Origin: Lamellibrachia columna
Lineage: Eukaryota > Annelida > Polychaeta > Sabellida > Siboglinidae
Reading direction: 5' to 3'
Assembly (NCBI GenBank): GCA_963662155.1
Contig: OY759274.1
Span: 40,949,842 to 41,013,841, forward strand
Length of the DNA stretch: 64,000 nucleotides
The first letter of the stretch is position 1. Every line of letters begins with the position of its first letter. This document shows, piece after piece, positions 12,736 through 25,109 of the stretch. The notes beneath the pieces were generated by a model. The model searched no databases. It had not been told where the DNA came from and was given only the letters and a program-made list of their open reading frames with translations. Position numbers and translations under genes: made by a program.

Positions 12736-13545
12736 TCTAGAGTCTCGTAAAGGGGTTGGGGGCAAGTCTAGTCATCCGTGCTTCCAAAGGGGGCCATGAC
12801 CCAATGCCAACCCAAAGAGACTACAACTACTGACACCAATATCGGTATCACTACTTCTGTATGACACACTCGCTCATTGTGTCACTATTGTCGTATTTGT
12901 AACATACATTCCGTGACTATACTACTATGATGTTATTTTGCAATGTCACCGAGGAAATGTTATTTAACCCCATTGAAGGAGAAATGCCGAGTGCCTATCC
13001 ACCTTGACCATTTGACACCGATCTTGACAGCAGCTCTGCGCTATCAGCGAAGTGTTAATCATAGGCGTCGATCATATGTCCATTCAACGGGTAGCTATTA
13101 TTTGCTGCACGCTTGACCGACCTGACCGAAGCGGTGCTAGCTGACCCGCAGCCATGGCTTCTTACAAGAGCTTTTAACAGCATAACTTGGCGACTAACCA
13201 CAAAGCCACAATGCCCATGTAAGTGTCGCACTGCGCCCGCCACTAGGCAGCACCTGTGTCATCTGGTTTCGTGAATCTCTTCAAAGGTTCAATATGTATA
13301 ATATCTGGCAAATAAATATGAACAATAGCAACATGAACGATGCTGACGGGGGTGGGGAGAGTACACTAGAAAGATTGGAGCAAATGAAAATGTCACAGGC
13401 AATGACTGTTCTATGTTACAAATACCCTGACTGGGGGGTAGGTAAAGACACAATGATGCAGAACTTACCACTCGACCAACTGCAGCGCCATCAAACTAAC
13501 GCAAGCGAGACCGAGCAGAGTAATCGGCTTCATCGCGGGTGCTTC
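12736..13545. other. No feature assigned
   Basis: A plus frame at 13294-13737 (147 residues) begins here but has no recognised domain and runs through a tandem repeat, so I do not call it a gene. Confidence 0.4.
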
Positions 13546-13559
13546 GACGTCTTTATTCA

Positions 13560-13645
13560 GCGCGACACGACGTCTTTATTCACCGCGACACGACGTCTTT
13601 ATTCACCGCGACACGACGTCTTTATTCACCGCGACACGACGTCTA
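13560..13645. repeat. 23-bp tandem repeat
   Basis: Nearly four copies of CGCGACACGACGTCTTTATT plus CAC. Confidence 0.9.
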
Positions 13646-13986
13646 AATCTGTGTATTCGTGTTGTAGTTCGGTGTTCTTTGTTGGTCGAAATAGTCGTGG
13701 TTCCTACAATAAGCATATATTAAACTTCCTGGTATAAGTACCAGCGACAATCGTCATAATATTTATTTCGTGTCCCGAGTGGACAACAAAGTCAGACAGA
13801 AACTTGGCTGGCAGCTAGGTTATGGGCTACGGGAAAACTAGGTTATGGGTTCCGGGAAAACCACCTGGGGATATAAACACAATGAAGAGAACACGAACCA
13901 TATGCATTCTCATACCTACACGTAGGCGTGCACGCGTACACACGCTAACTCATACATTAATATATTTAACTAACTACCAAAACTAT

Positions 13987-15240
<1,254 letters not shown>

Positions 15241-15249
15241 AAAATACTT

Positions 15250-15710
15250 TGGTGTTGGTGGTGGTGCTGCTGGTGGTGTTGGTGGTGCTGCTGCTGGTGG
15301 TGGTGGTTGTTGTTGTTGTGGTGGTGGTGGTTGTGGTGGTGGTGGTTGTGGTGGTGGTGGAGGTGGTGATGTTGGTGGTGGTGGTGGTGGTTGTGGTGGT
15401 GATGGTTGTGGTGGTGGTGGAGGTGGTGGTGGTGGTGGTGGTGGTGTTGGTGGTGGTGGTGGTGCTGCTGCTGGTGGTGGTTGTGGTGGTGGTGGTTGTG
15501 GCGGTGGTGGTTGTGGTGGTGGTGGTAGTGGTTGTTGTTGTTGTGCTGCTGGTGGTGGTTGTGGTGGTGGTGGTTGCGCTGCTGGTGGTGATGGTGGTGG
15601 TGGTTTTGGTGGTGGTGGTTGTGGTGGTGGTGGTTATGGTGGTGGTGGTTGCGCTGCTGGTGGTGATGGTGGTGGTGGTTGTGGTGGTGGTGATGGTGGT
15701 GTTACTTGCA
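15250..15710. repeat. (GGT)n-rich array
   Basis: About 460 bp of GGT triplets with TGC and TGT variants. Long frames of Val or Thr through it are repeat artefacts. Confidence 0.95.
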
Positions 15711-15846
15711 CATATTCTACACACGGTGGTCGTCCCCTTGGCTTAGTTTTAAAGCAATAATTATTGTACTACACTGAATAGAATCATACGTCACGGTCCA
15801 GTAGATGAGCTACCACTTTAGGGCACAACTTATTGTTTGTTTGGCG

Positions 15847-15946
15847 TTTGGAAGTGTAGAGAAGTACGTTGTATTTGTCGGCACGTACCTCGAACGTTTG
15901 GAAGTGTAGAGAAGTACGTTGTATTTGTCGGCACGTACCTCGAACG
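15847..15946. repeat. Perfect 50-bp direct duplication
   Basis: 15847-15896 and 15897-15946 are identical, unit starting TTTGGAAGTGTAGAG. The identity points to a recent event. Confidence 0.95.
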
Positions 15947-16526
15947 AATATGCAGACCCTGTGGTACATTTCGATATACTCTGTTTAATTTTAAAATTCC
16001 AACAAACTTTGATGAAGAGTATCATCAATATTTTACTACACTCACCGAACAATCACAATAAGGGTCACAAGTTTCATGTTTGTCCTTCCAGCATAGGATT
16101 GTCACACTTGTTTTTGTCACAAAACTACATAATACTGATAATGACAATTTCGTCGTCTTAACCAGGAAGTTTCCCACGATAAACTCGATGCCCCTTTTCA
16201 CAATCCTCTTTACGCAGTTTCCCATCCACTGTGGTGTGCCTTTTTACCTGCGCCCTCGCATTCTTCGGTTCGTCGCGTCCGCGTCCGCGTCCGCACCAAG
16301 TGACCGGCCCACACCACTTCTTCACTCCACTTCTTGCTATTCTCCTAGTTAAGCTGAACTGCATCCCAATCTCTTCATTCGTGTCACTGATCCTCCTTTT
16401 ATATGCCCTCGTTGTCAGTGACGCTGTCTAGAAACTGTACAGGCCTGCTGGTGTTACATCTAATAGGTACCCCCACGTGACACCGACCCCCCCCCCCGGT
16501 AATTTTTATCTGGCTAATGATGCCCG

Positions 16527-16615
16527 GGGGTAATTATTATTATGAAGTATAATAATTACTCCTTCGTTCATCATTATCTAGATAATAATGACTCCGCTAT
16601 ATACATATTACCCCC
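16527..16615. repeat. Small inverted repeat
   Basis: GGGGGTAAT at the left and ATTACCCCC at the right enclose two inner AT-rich palindromes (around 16534-16560 and 16571-16592). A short MITE-like or hairpin structure; family unknown. Confidence 0.5.
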
Positions 16616-16867
16616 TTGGATATAATAAACAGCGGAAGCAGCCATGACTAAAATGTGCAAAGCCTAGACAGAGTATTACATGTGCCATGTCTGGCGACGT
16701 CGGCGGTCACCACACATGTCTGGCATTAGCATTCGAATAGGTTTAATTTGAGTGAAACTTTGAATTTCGATACTACTAAATGGCTGATTCTATCTGCGAT
16801 TCTATTAAGCGGATTTAATTAAACATTGTTGTTACAAATAAAACCACTAAAATGAAATTAAAATGCA

Positions 16868-17318
16868 ACAACCATCTTCATCCCTGTCTGTCCTTGATCA
16901 CCGTCCCTCCTGCCACGACCGTGCCATCTTCATCCCTGTATGTCCTTGATCACCGCCCCCCCCCCCCCCCCGTCACGACTGTGCTATCTTCATCCCTGTC
17001 TGTCCTTGATCACCGTCCCCCCCCGTCACAACCGTGCCATCTTCATCCCTGTCTGTCCTTGATCACCGTCCCTCCCGTCACGACCGTGCCATCTTCATCT
17101 CTGTCTGTCCTTGATCACCGTCCCTCCCGTCACGACTGTGCTATCTTCATCCCTGTCTGTCCTTGATCACCGTCCCCCCCCCGTCACAACCGTGCCATCT
17201 TCATCCCTGTCTGTCCTTGATCACCGTCCCTCCCGTCACGACCTTGCCATCTTCATCTCTGTCTGTCCTTGATCACCGTCCCTCCCGTCACGACTGTGCT
17301 ATCTTCATCCCCATCTCG
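16868..17318. repeat. 52-bp tandem repeat
   Basis: About eight to nine copies of a unit starting CCATCTTCATCCCTGTCTGT, with variable C-runs (up to 15 C at about 16955). Confidence 0.9.
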
Positions 17319-17329
17319 AGAAATGTTCT

Positions 17330-18095
17330 ATACCACCTTCTTCCCACCATCATCTGTGTCCATGTCTTTCCCTGCACGCGGTTCTTTTCGCTGCTTCCCT
17401 TTTCTGCCCAAATGAGTGCAGCAGCCTCACACCCGGTTAATCTCTTCTCTCCTAAATTTTCTCTATGTTATTTCAAGCTTATTTCTTTTCGCCGACTGCC
17501 TCTGGCACCCATGGTTACTATTCCTACACGTTCCGCCCTTTCCCGATGTTCCTCCACAGAGCTCCTCTGCATTTCCCACAAATGTGCACGTGTCAGTTTC
17601 CATTGATCTTCCCATCCTTGTATCGGGCCATTGTGTATAATAGTATCATCTTCGTACCACTATCCTCACCTAGCGTGCAAAGCACATCTGCTTCCATATC
17701 GTTCTTGCCTTATTGATAGCTCTCTTTGCTGCTTTCTTCTTCTGCCCATGTTCGAGCTTCCATCCGGCTGATCTCCTCTCTCCTTGATCTTCTCGATATC
17801 CTTCCAGGCTTCCTCCTCTTTCCACACTGCCTCCGCTACTTCCTTCGTCCACCACCCATGGTTACTACTCCTTGATGTTCCGCCCTTTCCCGATGTTCTT
17901 CCACACAACTTCTCTGCAGTGCAGCTCACACAAATGCATATCTGTATTTTTCAATTTCCAAGGTCTTTCCAAGTTCCCCATACTTTGCCATCATCCTCTC
18001 CGTGCATTCTACAGCGACGTTGTCTTTACGCTTCCATTACTTAATAGTCTTTCGGTCCACGGTCTTTGTTTGTTTCCTCTTCTGAATGCGCACTG
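17330..18095 (-). mobile_element. LINE debris, duplicated
   Basis: On the minus strand 17670-17929 reads WWTKEVAEAVWKEEEAW, the linker typical of LINE ORF2 between endonuclease and reverse transcriptase. The zones 17410-17600 and 17755-17950 are diverged copies of each other (shared cacccatggttactac and ttccgccctttcccgatgtt). No intact domain remains. Confidence 0.55.
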
Positions 18096-18109
18096 ACTAT
18101 TGAAATGCA

Positions 18110-19075
18110 GTGTAGTATAGTGTAGTGTAGCGTAGTGTCGTGTTGTGTTGTGTTGTGTTGTGTAGTGTAGTGTAGTGTATTGTTGTGTTGTGTAGTGTAG
18201 CGTAGTGTAGTGTAGTGTTGTGTTGTGTTGTGTAGTGTAATGTAGTGTATTGTTGTGTTGTGTAGTGTAGTGTAGCGTAGTGTAGTGTTGTGTTGTGTTG
18301 TGTAGCGTAGTGTAGTGTAGTGTAGTGTTGTGTTGTGTTGTGTTGTGTTGTGTTGTGTAGTGTAGTGTAGTGTAGTGTATTGTTGTGTTGAGTAGTGTAG
18401 CGTAGTGTAGTGTTGTGTTGTGTAGTGTAGTGTAGTGTATTGTTGTGTTGAGCAGTGTAGCGTAGCGTAGTGTTGTGTTGTGTTGTGTTGTGTAGTGTAG
18501 TGTAGTGTTGTGTTGTGTTGTGTTGTGTTGTGTAGCGTAGAGTAGTGTAGGCTAATGTTGTGTTGTGTAGTGTAGCATAGTGTAGTGTTGTGTCTTGTGT
18601 AATGTAGTGTAGTGTATTGTAGTGTAGTGTAGCATAGTGTAGTGTTGTGTTGTGTTGCATTGTGTAGTGTAGTGTAGTGTTGTGTTGTGTAGTGTAGCGT
18701 AGCGTAGTGTAGTGTTGTGTTGTGTAGTGTAGTGTAGTGTAGTGTAGTGTAGTGTATTGTTGTGTTGAGTAGTGTAGCGTAGTGTAGTGTTATGTTGTGT
18801 TGTGTTGTGTAGTGTAGTGTTGTGTTGAGTAGTGTAGCGTAGTGTAGTGTTATGTTGTGTTGTGTTGTGTAGTGTAGTGTAGTGTTGTGTTGTGTTGTGT
18901 TGTGTTGTGTAGCGTAGTGTAGTGTTGTGTCTTGTGTAATGTAGTGTAGTGTATTGTAGTGTAGTGTAGTGTAGTGTAGTGTAGTGTAGTGTAGTGTAGT
19001 GTTGTTTTGTATTGTGTTATGTTGTGTTGTGTAGTGTAGAGTAGTGTAGGCTAATGTTGTGTTGCGTTGTGTTGC
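18110..19075. repeat. TGTAG/TGTTG pentamer array
   Basis: About 965 bp made of the pentamers TGTAG, TGTTG, CGTAG and variants. Minus-strand frames rich in Thr, Leu, His and Tyr run through all of it only because the pentamers lack stops on that strand. The last units are partly duplicated (19020-19060 and 19080-19120). Confidence 0.95.
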
Positions 19076-19300
19076 AACATTAGAGTAGTGTAGGCTAATG
19101 TTGTGTTGCGTTGTGTTGCAACATGCTCCCCAGCCACAGCTTTGCAATCATTAACCCTTAATAGCGGCTACTTCCCGGTTACCATCAGACATCCATCGGA
19201 CCAGTTATGTCTTATGGTGTGCATTTGTGTACCCATTAAGACTCTCCGGCTTCAAGAGGTGTTCTTGTTTAACTAACCACGAAAAAGTTTTACTTATGTG

Positions 19301-19652
19301 TGTAACCCTGGTGGATTTAGCTGTTTATATATTTGTTAGGCTAGTCACTAGGGGGCGCTATGCCCAGTGTCACTCCCAGTTTAACAACCTGAGCGAGATT
19401 TAGAAATTAGTCTGGGCAGTTCGCCCTGGGCCGGAGAAGACGACACACGTTGTTACATGCAAGCAACCTTCTCCCGGCTCAGTATATGTATATTGACAAT
19501 TTATTTCTGTCGATGGGAGCAGAAACTCCATTTGTGATACATTCATCTATTACTATTCTCGGCCATTGTTGCGGTTGCTATGTTTGCTCTGGAAGCTTTT
19601 ACTTCACACATTAAACACTGTCAATACCCAACAGTCGTTCGTTGTGGTTACA
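19301..19652 (+). repeat. 5' LTR
   Basis: 352 bp, TGTAACCCTGG at the start and GTGGTTACA at the end. Matches the 3' LTR closely except for about 125 bp (near 19515-19640) absent from the 3' copy. Confidence 0.9.
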
Positions 19653-19654
19653 CG

Positions 19655-19672
19655 TGGTGTCAGAAGTGGGAT
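19655..19672 (+). promoter_or_regulatory. Primer-binding site, tRNA-Leu
   Basis: TGGTGTCAGAAGTGGGAT is the complement of the 3' end of animal tRNA-Leu(CAA), which ends in ATCCCACTTCTGACA plus CCA. It begins two bases after the LTR. Confidence 0.8.
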
Positions 19673-19701
19673 ATCTGACAGTGTAAGCTTCCATAGGAAG
19701 G

Positions 19702-20711
19702 ATGGCGTCGGCAGAAAAGAAGTTGGCTCGATTGGAGGAGATGGTGGAAACGCTAAAACGCAACCAGCAGCAGCCTGTCAACGTCACGGTGACCGCGCCC
19801 CCGACTCGAAAACTGAGGATGTTCAGCGGTTGAACTAGTGAACTCCACCACTGGATAGGGGAAGCACGGAGCATCTTACCATCCGTCTCTACGGCCGATA
19901 GACTGTCATTCTTGATCGCCCACCTGGAGGGACCGGCCCGGGAAGAAGTAAGGTACGCCCCAAGTGATGAGAAGGACTGTATCGATACATATTTACGTTA
20001 TTGGTGTCTGCTTTTGGGGAAAACCGCAGTAATGCACAGCTGAAGAGAGAATTATACGATCGGGTGCAGGGTAGTAGAGAAAGTGTTAGAGAGTTCTCCA
20101 GAGCGCTCCTGGAAATTTCTGAAGGATTGACTGATAAGGCTGAAAGTAAGGATAATATGTTGATAGAAGTATTCTGTGAAAACCTGTTAGAACCTCAGAT
20201 AAAACGGGAAATAAAGAGACTTGTTCGGACTGACCCCAACATTTTGTTTGGCGCATTGCGCTCCGAAGCGATTCAACTAGAGGAGGACGGGTTGAGTGGG
20301 CCAAACAGGTGTGTGCGTGTGAGGGAAGTTCACGAACCCCGCCACGCCTCCGATGACCCGAGTCCACTGGAACGAATTGCGGCCCAGTTGGAACTACTCG
20401 CGACCACTCAGTCGGAAATCGTGTCTTTGTTGCGAGCCCAACAACAGACGGCCGCGGGGGTGGCTGCGAGACCTAGCAGAACGGAACCCCGCAGCAGCGG
20501 ATCACTTCATTGTGAGTACTGCAGGCGAAGGGGTCACACACAGAATACATGTTGGAAGCGGGCAAGCGATATACGCCGTACCGATGAACAGTCTGGTGTT
20601 CATGCGTACGGGGATCAGTCAGATACCCGGGCAATGCGGGGTGGACCAGTAGCGCGATCTATGTCGGGTCCTAATGTGCCAGTACCACCCCGGGGTCAAC
20701 AGGGAAACTAA
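19702..20711 (+). pseudogene. gag: Gypsy gag, broken
   Basis: Starts at ATG 19702 with a coiled-coil-like charged N-terminus (EKKLARLEEMVETLKRNQQQ). An in-frame TGA stands at 19831 where the flanking frame continues as ELHHWIGEARS. A frameshift near 20000 moves the frame to the one that ends at 20711. The C-terminus has a CCHC zinc knuckle, CEYCRRRGHTQNTC (C-x2-C-x4-H-x4-C, about 20506-20555), for RNA binding. Gag normally forms the particle shell; this copy cannot make a full protein. Confidence 0.8.
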
Positions 20712-20899
20712 TTCACCCCGTTGCCGAGCGTCAGGCAGGCGGGCGTAGTAGCATTGACTGTGTGTTAGTGGACGCTACAGTGGGTAAGACCCCTAGACAT
20801 AAATAGAACACCCGTTAGTAAAACGTTTAAAAAGTTTATAGGGGGATGATTAATGATGTAACTCTATGGTAAGACCCTATCATTTTATGTGAGATAGCA

Positions 20900-21259
20900 G
20901 GCGAAAAAACCAGTATGGTTTTAGATATGGGTTCGGAAGTAACTATTTTACAGGAATGGTGGTTCAACGAATACTTAATGGCTTCTGTCGACTGTTTAGA
21001 AGATGCGTCGTCATGGTTACGGTTGGTAGCAGCCAAATCTCTAGTGTTCCCATACATTGAGTACATTACAGCCGATATAAATGTGTTGGGCACTATCGTT
21101 AAGAACAAAGGGATTCTAGTGCAGAATCCACCAGGGCTAAATCACCACAGGCAAACCTCGGGGATACTGGGTATGAATGTTTTGGGTGCAATCCCAGAAA
21201 TTAGGGAACTACTTCGCACCATAGAGACCCATGATCGTAAACAAAAACGGAAAGAGTAG
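20900..21259 (+). pseudogene. pro: Gypsy protease, altered active site
   Basis: A retropepsin-like segment with VLDMGSEVTILQ where the family has D-T/S-G, at 20921-20950, and the downstream GILGMNVLG motif. The Asp is kept but the second residue is Met, so activity is unlikely. The joining frame above has several stops. Confidence 0.7.
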
Positions 21260-21599
21260 TGAAAATTGCAGGGGACACAAGTGTAAATATACCGGCATGG
21301 TCATCGTGTAATTTCACAGTGTCAGGGCCACGTTGCTGCGATAACGGAATGGTAGAACCATTGGATGCACCCCTAAGGAGGTTTACTCCTCCAAGCAGGA
21401 CTAGTACGTTCCATTAATGGTTGTTTTGGGGTGACCATCGTCAACCCAACTCCCAACGAGGTGTGGTTGCGTTCCCATTCCCCGGTAGGGAGGATTTGTA
21501 CAGTTGATGTAATCGACAGGGATCCAGAGCACACGGTATCTTTCCAGGAATTGGATGACGAGTTGAGAGTAAGCTTGGAACCCAGACAGATGACAGTTA

Positions 21600-22280
21600 A
21601 TACGCCAAGTATTTCTCGACGGTCGATTTGAAATCGGCATACAATCAAGTGGAAATAGACGTGTCTGATCAACACAAGACAGCGTTCACGACGCCCATGG
21701 GTTTGTATGAGTACACGAAGATGCCCTATGGACTTTGTAATTCATCTGCTACCTTTCAGAGGTTAATGCACATCGTATTCAGGGAGGAGATGAATGAAAA
21801 GGTGCTGATTTTCTTAGATGACATAATCATATACTCTTCCACCACTGAAGCGCACTTTGAACGACTGGTGTTAGTGTTTCAGCGACACTAGCATCTCACG
21901 GGTTAAAGATCGAACCTACTAAGTGCTATCTATTTCAGAAATCAGTTTCGTACTTAGGACAGATAATATCGGATCAAGGGATTTCGGCTGACCCAGAAAA
22001 TGTGAAAGCGGTAAGCGAATGGCCAGTACCAGAGAATGCGAGGGAACTGAAAATCTTCCTGGGTACAGCGGGATATCACCGACGTTACATTCATAATTTT
22101 TCGCAGCTGGCATCGCCCCTGTATGAATTGGTGAATCAAGATCCCAACAAAGGGAAGAAGAGAAAACCAGGAAGGAAGTGGAACTCGGCCACACCAGGAC
22201 CGTTTGTGTGGAGACCGGAACATCAAGAATCGTTTGATTCACTAAAATGCGCTCTCACAACCGCACCGGTGTTGGGATTT
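21600..22280 (+). pseudogene. Gypsy reverse transcriptase, N-terminus deleted
   Basis: Begins abruptly at STVDLKSAYNQVEI; the fingers with the usual VDYRxLN block are absent. The palm motifs are present: MPYGLCNSSATFQRLM and FLDDIIIYSS (catalytic DD at 21817-21822). The frame stops at 21889, and the C-terminal part resumes in another frame (SYLGQIIS, then FLGTAGYHRRYI). Confidence 0.85.
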
Positions 22281-23297
22281 GCTGGCTTCAAAAAGCCGTT
22301 CATTCTGGAGACAGATGCCAGCCACCAAGGACTTGGCGCATTACTTCTCCAGGAACAAGATGGGAAGACTCGAGTAATAGCGTATGCGAGCCGGGGTCTC
22401 AGGGGACCTGAGAAGAATCGAACGGAATATAGCTCTATGAAGTTGGAATTGTTAGCGGTGAAATGGGCGGTTACTGAAAAGTTTCGCGATTACTTGCTGG
22501 GAGTTCAGTTTGTGATATACACGGACAATAACTCGCTGTCATACATTCAAACTTCCGCCAAACTAACAGCGACTGAACATCATTGGCCAGCAGAACTAGC
22601 AAGATTCAATTTTAGCATTCACTATCGTCCCGGGCGACTCAATGCTTCTGCGGACGGTCTGAGTCGGAAACCTCAGGCTGAACCCAACGATTTTTCAGTC
22701 ATCGACGAAGACGAGATAGCTGGCATTCTTCAGGTAACGGTATTACCGCCTGATTTACGCCAGAAGTTACTCAAGACCGCGGCGTGCGCCGTCATAGCCA
22801 AGGTAGGCGATACACACGAGGATGTAGAACCAACCGTCCTACCAAGTCTTGGTATTAGGGAAATCCAACAGGCTCAGCGGAAGGACCCTGTCTTGGGCCG
22901 AATCTGGTACTATATAGATAGGGGACACGAACCCGCACGAAGGGAAGAGCGGAAGGAACCACCAGCAGTAGCGAAACTCCTGCAACAATGGGACCGGCTA
23001 CAGATTTGTGCTGGCAGGTTATGCAGAACAATGACGGACCCAACGGACGGATCAAAGGTAACGCAATTGTTGCTGCCAAGTACAATGAAGGATGAAGTCC
23101 TACAGGAATTACATGACAAGATGGGACATCAAGGCATAGACAGAGTAGAGAAACTAGTACGTTCGCGGTTTACTGGCCAAATATTCGTTCGGACATTCAA
23201 CACTGGATTTCGATGTGCGAACGTTGCAATCTTGCAAAAATGCCACATCTTAAGGTACGCACACCCATGCGTAGCATTGTGGCCAGGGAACCCTTAG
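22002..23297 (+). pseudogene. Gypsy RT connection, RNase H and integrase N-terminus
   Basis: A 431-codon open frame. It contains the end of reverse transcriptase, RNase H (ILETDASHQGLGALLLQ near 22310; YSSMKLELLAVKWAV; IYTDNNSLSYIQ; ADGLSRKP near 22660) and the integrase H2C2 zinc-finger start (ELHDKMGHQG near 23110). A one-base loss near 23170 throws it out of the integrase frame just before the CERC half of the finger. Confidence 0.85.
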
Positions 23298-24493
23298 AAG
23301 TAATCGCCATCGATTTTACAGTACTCGAGCCTGCCAGTAGCGGTATGGAAAATGTTCTGGTTATGACGGACGTATACAGCCAATTGACTATAGCAGTGCC
23401 GACTAGGAATCAGACAGCACAAACGGTAGCCAAAGCTGTGGTAGGGGAGTGGTTCTTTACGGGAGTGGTTCTTTACGGGAGTGGTTCTTTACGGGAGTGG
23501 TTCTTTACGGGAGTAGTTCTTTACGGGAGTGGTTCTTTACGGGAGTGGTTCTTCCGTTATGGAGTTCTGTGTCGGATACACTCGGACCAGGGACGGTGTT
23601 TTGACGCCAAGATTGTCACCGAGTTGTACAAGATTTACGCGATCCAGAAATCCCGAACAACCCCGTACCATCCGATGGGAAACGGACAATGCGAGAGATA
23701 TAACAGAACAATGCATGCATTGCTTCGCACGTTCACACCGAAGCGGCCAGAGCATTTGCCAGAATTAACATATGCCTTCAATGTAACACCCCATGCCGCG
23801 ACTGGGTTTAATCCCTTTTACCTCATGTTTAGCCGGGTTCCGCGTTTACCTGTTGATATTCGACTGCATCGTGACGATATGCTACAATCGCCAGTGGCCC
23901 GTGGAGACAGTAGTGACTGGGTACATCAACACCAAACAAGACTGAAAAGGGCATACACGAAAGCGACCGAACAACTGAACCTGGATATTGCCAATCGAAA
24001 GGCTGTGCACGATAAGCTGGTAAGGGAGGACGTCCTGCGTGTTGGCGAACACGTGCATTTACGCAACCCCGTGAAAGGGCGGAACAAGATAGGGGAGGCG
24101 TTGGAGCCCAGCGTCTACATTATCAAAGAGAGAAAGGATGACACATATGTCGTCGCGCCAATGACTGGCCATAAGAGTCGAGTCATTAACCGCACAGATT
24201 TACGAGTGTGTGTCCCAGAGACAGTGAGACGCGCAGTAGCGGAGCGGGAATCTCGGTATCAAACACCAAGGTCTGGACCAAACATATTACATAGTGATGT
24301 AGAGTCATCGGACGCCGAATCTGGACGAGTCGAAATCACCATCTCTCAAGACCCGACTATTAACTACTCCGATTCAGATTCGGACCAAGAACAGGTAGTT
24401 ATCTCGCCTATGCCTTTACGTCGGTCAACGCGACGTAATGCGGGCTACCATAGTAACCTTTTTCGGAATCCTAGATCAGTGCATAATAATTAG
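23213..24493 (+). pseudogene. Gypsy integrase core and C-terminus with internal repeat
   Basis: Starts inside the zinc finger (MCERCNLAKMP). The catalytic core is present: VIAIDFTVLEP (first Asp), IHSDQGRCFD (second Asp), PYHPMGNGQCERYNR (Glu). Between the first two lies an extra 32 residues encoded by a 16-bp repeat (23445-23556). The C-terminus ends in an acidic, Ser-rich tail (ESSDAESG, SDSDSDQEQ). Integrase would join cDNA ends to chromosomal DNA; this copy is cut off from its N-terminus. Confidence 0.88.
23445..23556 (+). repeat. 16-bp tandem repeat inside integrase, 7 copies
   Basis: Unit gggagtggttctttac. Six units beyond the ancestral one add 96 bp, exactly 32 codons, so the frame is kept. 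The fifth copy has a G-to-A change and the last copy grades into the unique sequence. Confidence 0.95.
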
Positions 24494-24522
24494 ACATATT
24501 TTAGACGCGGACGCCTACATTT

Positions 24523-24537
24523 AAAAGTGGGGGAAGA
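24523..24537 (+). promoter_or_regulatory. Polypurine tract
   Basis: aaaagtgggggaaga directly abuts the 3' LTR, the place for plus-strand priming. Confidence 0.75.
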
Positions 24538-24764
24538 TGTAACCCTGGTGGATTTAGCTGTTTATATATTTGTTATGCTAGTCACTAGGGGGCGCTATGC
24601 CCAGTGTCACTCCCATTTTAACAACCTGAGCGAGATTTAGAAATTAGTCTGGGCAGTTCGCCCTGGGCCGGAGAAGACGACACACGTTGTTACAAGCAAG
24701 CAACCTTCTCCCGGCTCAGTATATGTATATTGACAATTTATCTCTGTCGTTCGAGTTGGTTACA
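24538..24764 (+). repeat. 3' LTR, shortened
   Basis: 227 bp. Matches the 5' LTR with few substitutions but lacks about 125 bp; the break lies at a GTCG word that occurs on both sides of the missing segment in the 5' LTR. Confidence 0.9.
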
Positions 24765-25105
24765 TGTAGAAAACATTGCGCGTGGTGGCGTATGTCAACG
24801 AGACCGGTAGAGGTTGTGAAATCTTCACAAGGAAATCCCGGGATGTGAAAAATATTTGTACTGGACATTAGCGCCGGTCGGAGATATATATTAAATAGAC
24901 ATTGTCTGACTTGGTAGTTGCATGACTGAAATTGGGTGACAGTGCAATGGACTGACGTCACAGGGGGGCAATTTGATAGTGCACAAAAATTATCAGAAAC
25001 CGAATACGATTCGTGTGAATAGAAATCATGTGGTGGATGCGGAAGCAGACAACGTCCCGGAGACTGTTGGTGATGTCTTCCTCTTTTGGGTGTGTATGCT
25101 GCGGC
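24765..25105. other. Spacer between retrotransposon and satellite
   Basis: No gene or repeat recognised. Confidence 0.4.
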
Positions 25106-25109
25106 CATG

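Larger units (their letters stand above)
19301..24764 (+). mobile_element. Ty3/Gypsy LTR retrotransposon, full length but dead
   Basis: Two LTRs starting TGTAACCC and ending GGTTACA bound 5.46 kb of plus-strand gag, protease, reverse transcriptase, RNase H and integrase in that order, the Ty3/Gypsy order. A tRNA-Leu primer site follows the 5' LTR and a purine tract precedes the 3' LTR. No clear target-site duplication: flanks are atgtg and tgtag. Disabling lesions seen: a stop in gag (19831), a gag frameshift (about 20000), stops before and a changed active site in protease, loss of the reverse-transcriptase N-terminus (about 21600), a frameshift near 21890 and another near 23170. Products act in virus-like particle assembly and DNA integration when intact. 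Confidence 0.92.

Noticed and set aside
13294..13737. 147-codon plus frame
   Set aside because: No recognised domain, and its second half is a 23-bp tandem repeat.
18041..19147. 368-codon minus frame rich in Thr, Leu, His, Tyr
   Set aside because: Encoded entirely by the pentamer array, which lacks stops on that strand.
22855..23119. Minus-strand frames inside the Gypsy element
   Set aside because: Shadows of the RNase H/integrase frame.
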